From assembly GCF_002443255.2 (NCBI RefSeq), contig NW_019211460.1, positions 28,058,481 through 28,122,480 of the forward strand: a stretch of 64,000 nt of DNA, given 5' to 3'. Below, piece after piece: positions 63,419 to 64,000 of the stretch. Made by a program: the position numbers and the translations under genes. Within the stretch, counting starts at the first letter, position 1, and the number at the start of each line of letters is the position of its first letter. The DNA is from Varroa destructor. Taxonomy: Eukaryota; Arthropoda; Arachnida; Mesostigmata; Varroidae. The notes under the pieces were generated by a model. It did not search any database and was not told the DNA's origin. It was given only the letters and a program-made list of their open reading frames with translations.

Positions 63419-64000
63419 CTTCCTTAGGTTACGAACCTGCCCAAGCCAAAATGTTCGTCTGTCTTCGCGGTAAACGTGTCTTGTAAGCTGGTACAATTCC
63501 TTTTCCTTGTGCTTAAAGACCATTAGTCGATAAGTAAAATGAATCGCAAACTATCTTTTTTCTTCTAGCAAAACAAGTATGACCTGATAAGAAACAATGT
63601 TTACTGTAGTAATTCATCAAGATCAATTTCTAGCATCCTCTCACAGTGTTCGTATTAGCGTCGAGGCTCTAGATTCTAAGCGTCTTCCATTGCTATTCCA
63701 TCTACTTGTGCTTGATTAAAAACTTCGTTGGCGTCGCCTGTACCTGAGCCTACCTGTGCCTACCTTCGTGTAACTCTCGTAGTCTTCTCCTTATCCCAAA
63801 ACGTTTTTATCCGATCAGATACGTCGAACTGCGACCTAATGTCTACGTACTAAACTGTCCTCCGAATGTATTTGCCTGTGGTCTGCTCCGTCACACAGTA
63901 CACGGGCATGCGGATGATATTACCCTGTTCTTCTTATTTTATCTTATTCTACAACCTTAGTACCTTTTTCTTCAAGGATTCTGTATTTGGTTTACCAAGC
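63419..64000. other. Right edge, no gene seen
   Basis: About 0.6 kb after the TAA of the presumed final exon. If that exon is correct, its 3' UTR lies here. No AATAAA signal stood out, and no other feature was recognised. Confidence 0.4.

Overview
This window looks like nuclear DNA from an invertebrate animal, probably an arthropod. It is AT-rich and gene-poor. It has GT-AG introns several kilobases long, (CT)n, (TA)n and (ATT)n microsatellites, a decayed mariner transposon and a decayed LINE-type retrotransposon. CpG does not look strongly depleted. There is no bacterial-style operon layout. All assignments come from reading the sequence by eye. No database search was possible, and the species cannot be named.

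The best-supported gene is on the minus strand, from about 31.7 kb down to 8.7 kb and possibly starting near 32.7 kb. Five exons (31609-31704, 25272-25464, 21783-21987, 15217-15373, 8737-8876) join in frame at every junction, with junction phases 1, 2, 0 and 1. They encode the C-terminal 262 residues of a single-pass type I membrane protein. The ectodomain has 28 cysteines arranged as GCC2/GCC3 (ephrin-receptor-like) CPxG repeats. A transmembrane helix follows, split across the last intron, then a short cytosolic tail ending in TGA. The same reading frame stays open for 92 more codons after that TGA, which makes a stop-codon readthrough isoform possible. One more 5' exon (32536-32658) fits by phase and splice signals. 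The start codon and signal peptide were not found.

Around 33.6-33.95 kb is a GC-richer patch with competing open frames. One encodes a hydrophobic helix, and another an acidic, serine-rich stretch with an RRKR site. Its strand and frame are unresolved. From 34 to 59 kb the sequence is mostly non-coding or unrecognised. It holds weak plus-strand exon candidates at 41.2, 44.9 and 51.0 kb, a long (TA)n tract, a perfect 18-bp palindrome, a G-quadruplex candidate and the LINE fossil at 55.9-56.2 kb.

The right end appears to hold a second gene, on the plus strand. Its first exon at 59042-59179 encodes a signal-peptide-like N terminus and ends at a strong donor. A phase-matched final exon lies at 63221-63418. 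The mariner fossil (61.5-62.6 kb) lies in the intron between them, in the opposite orientation. The first 8.4 kb contains no gene that I can support.
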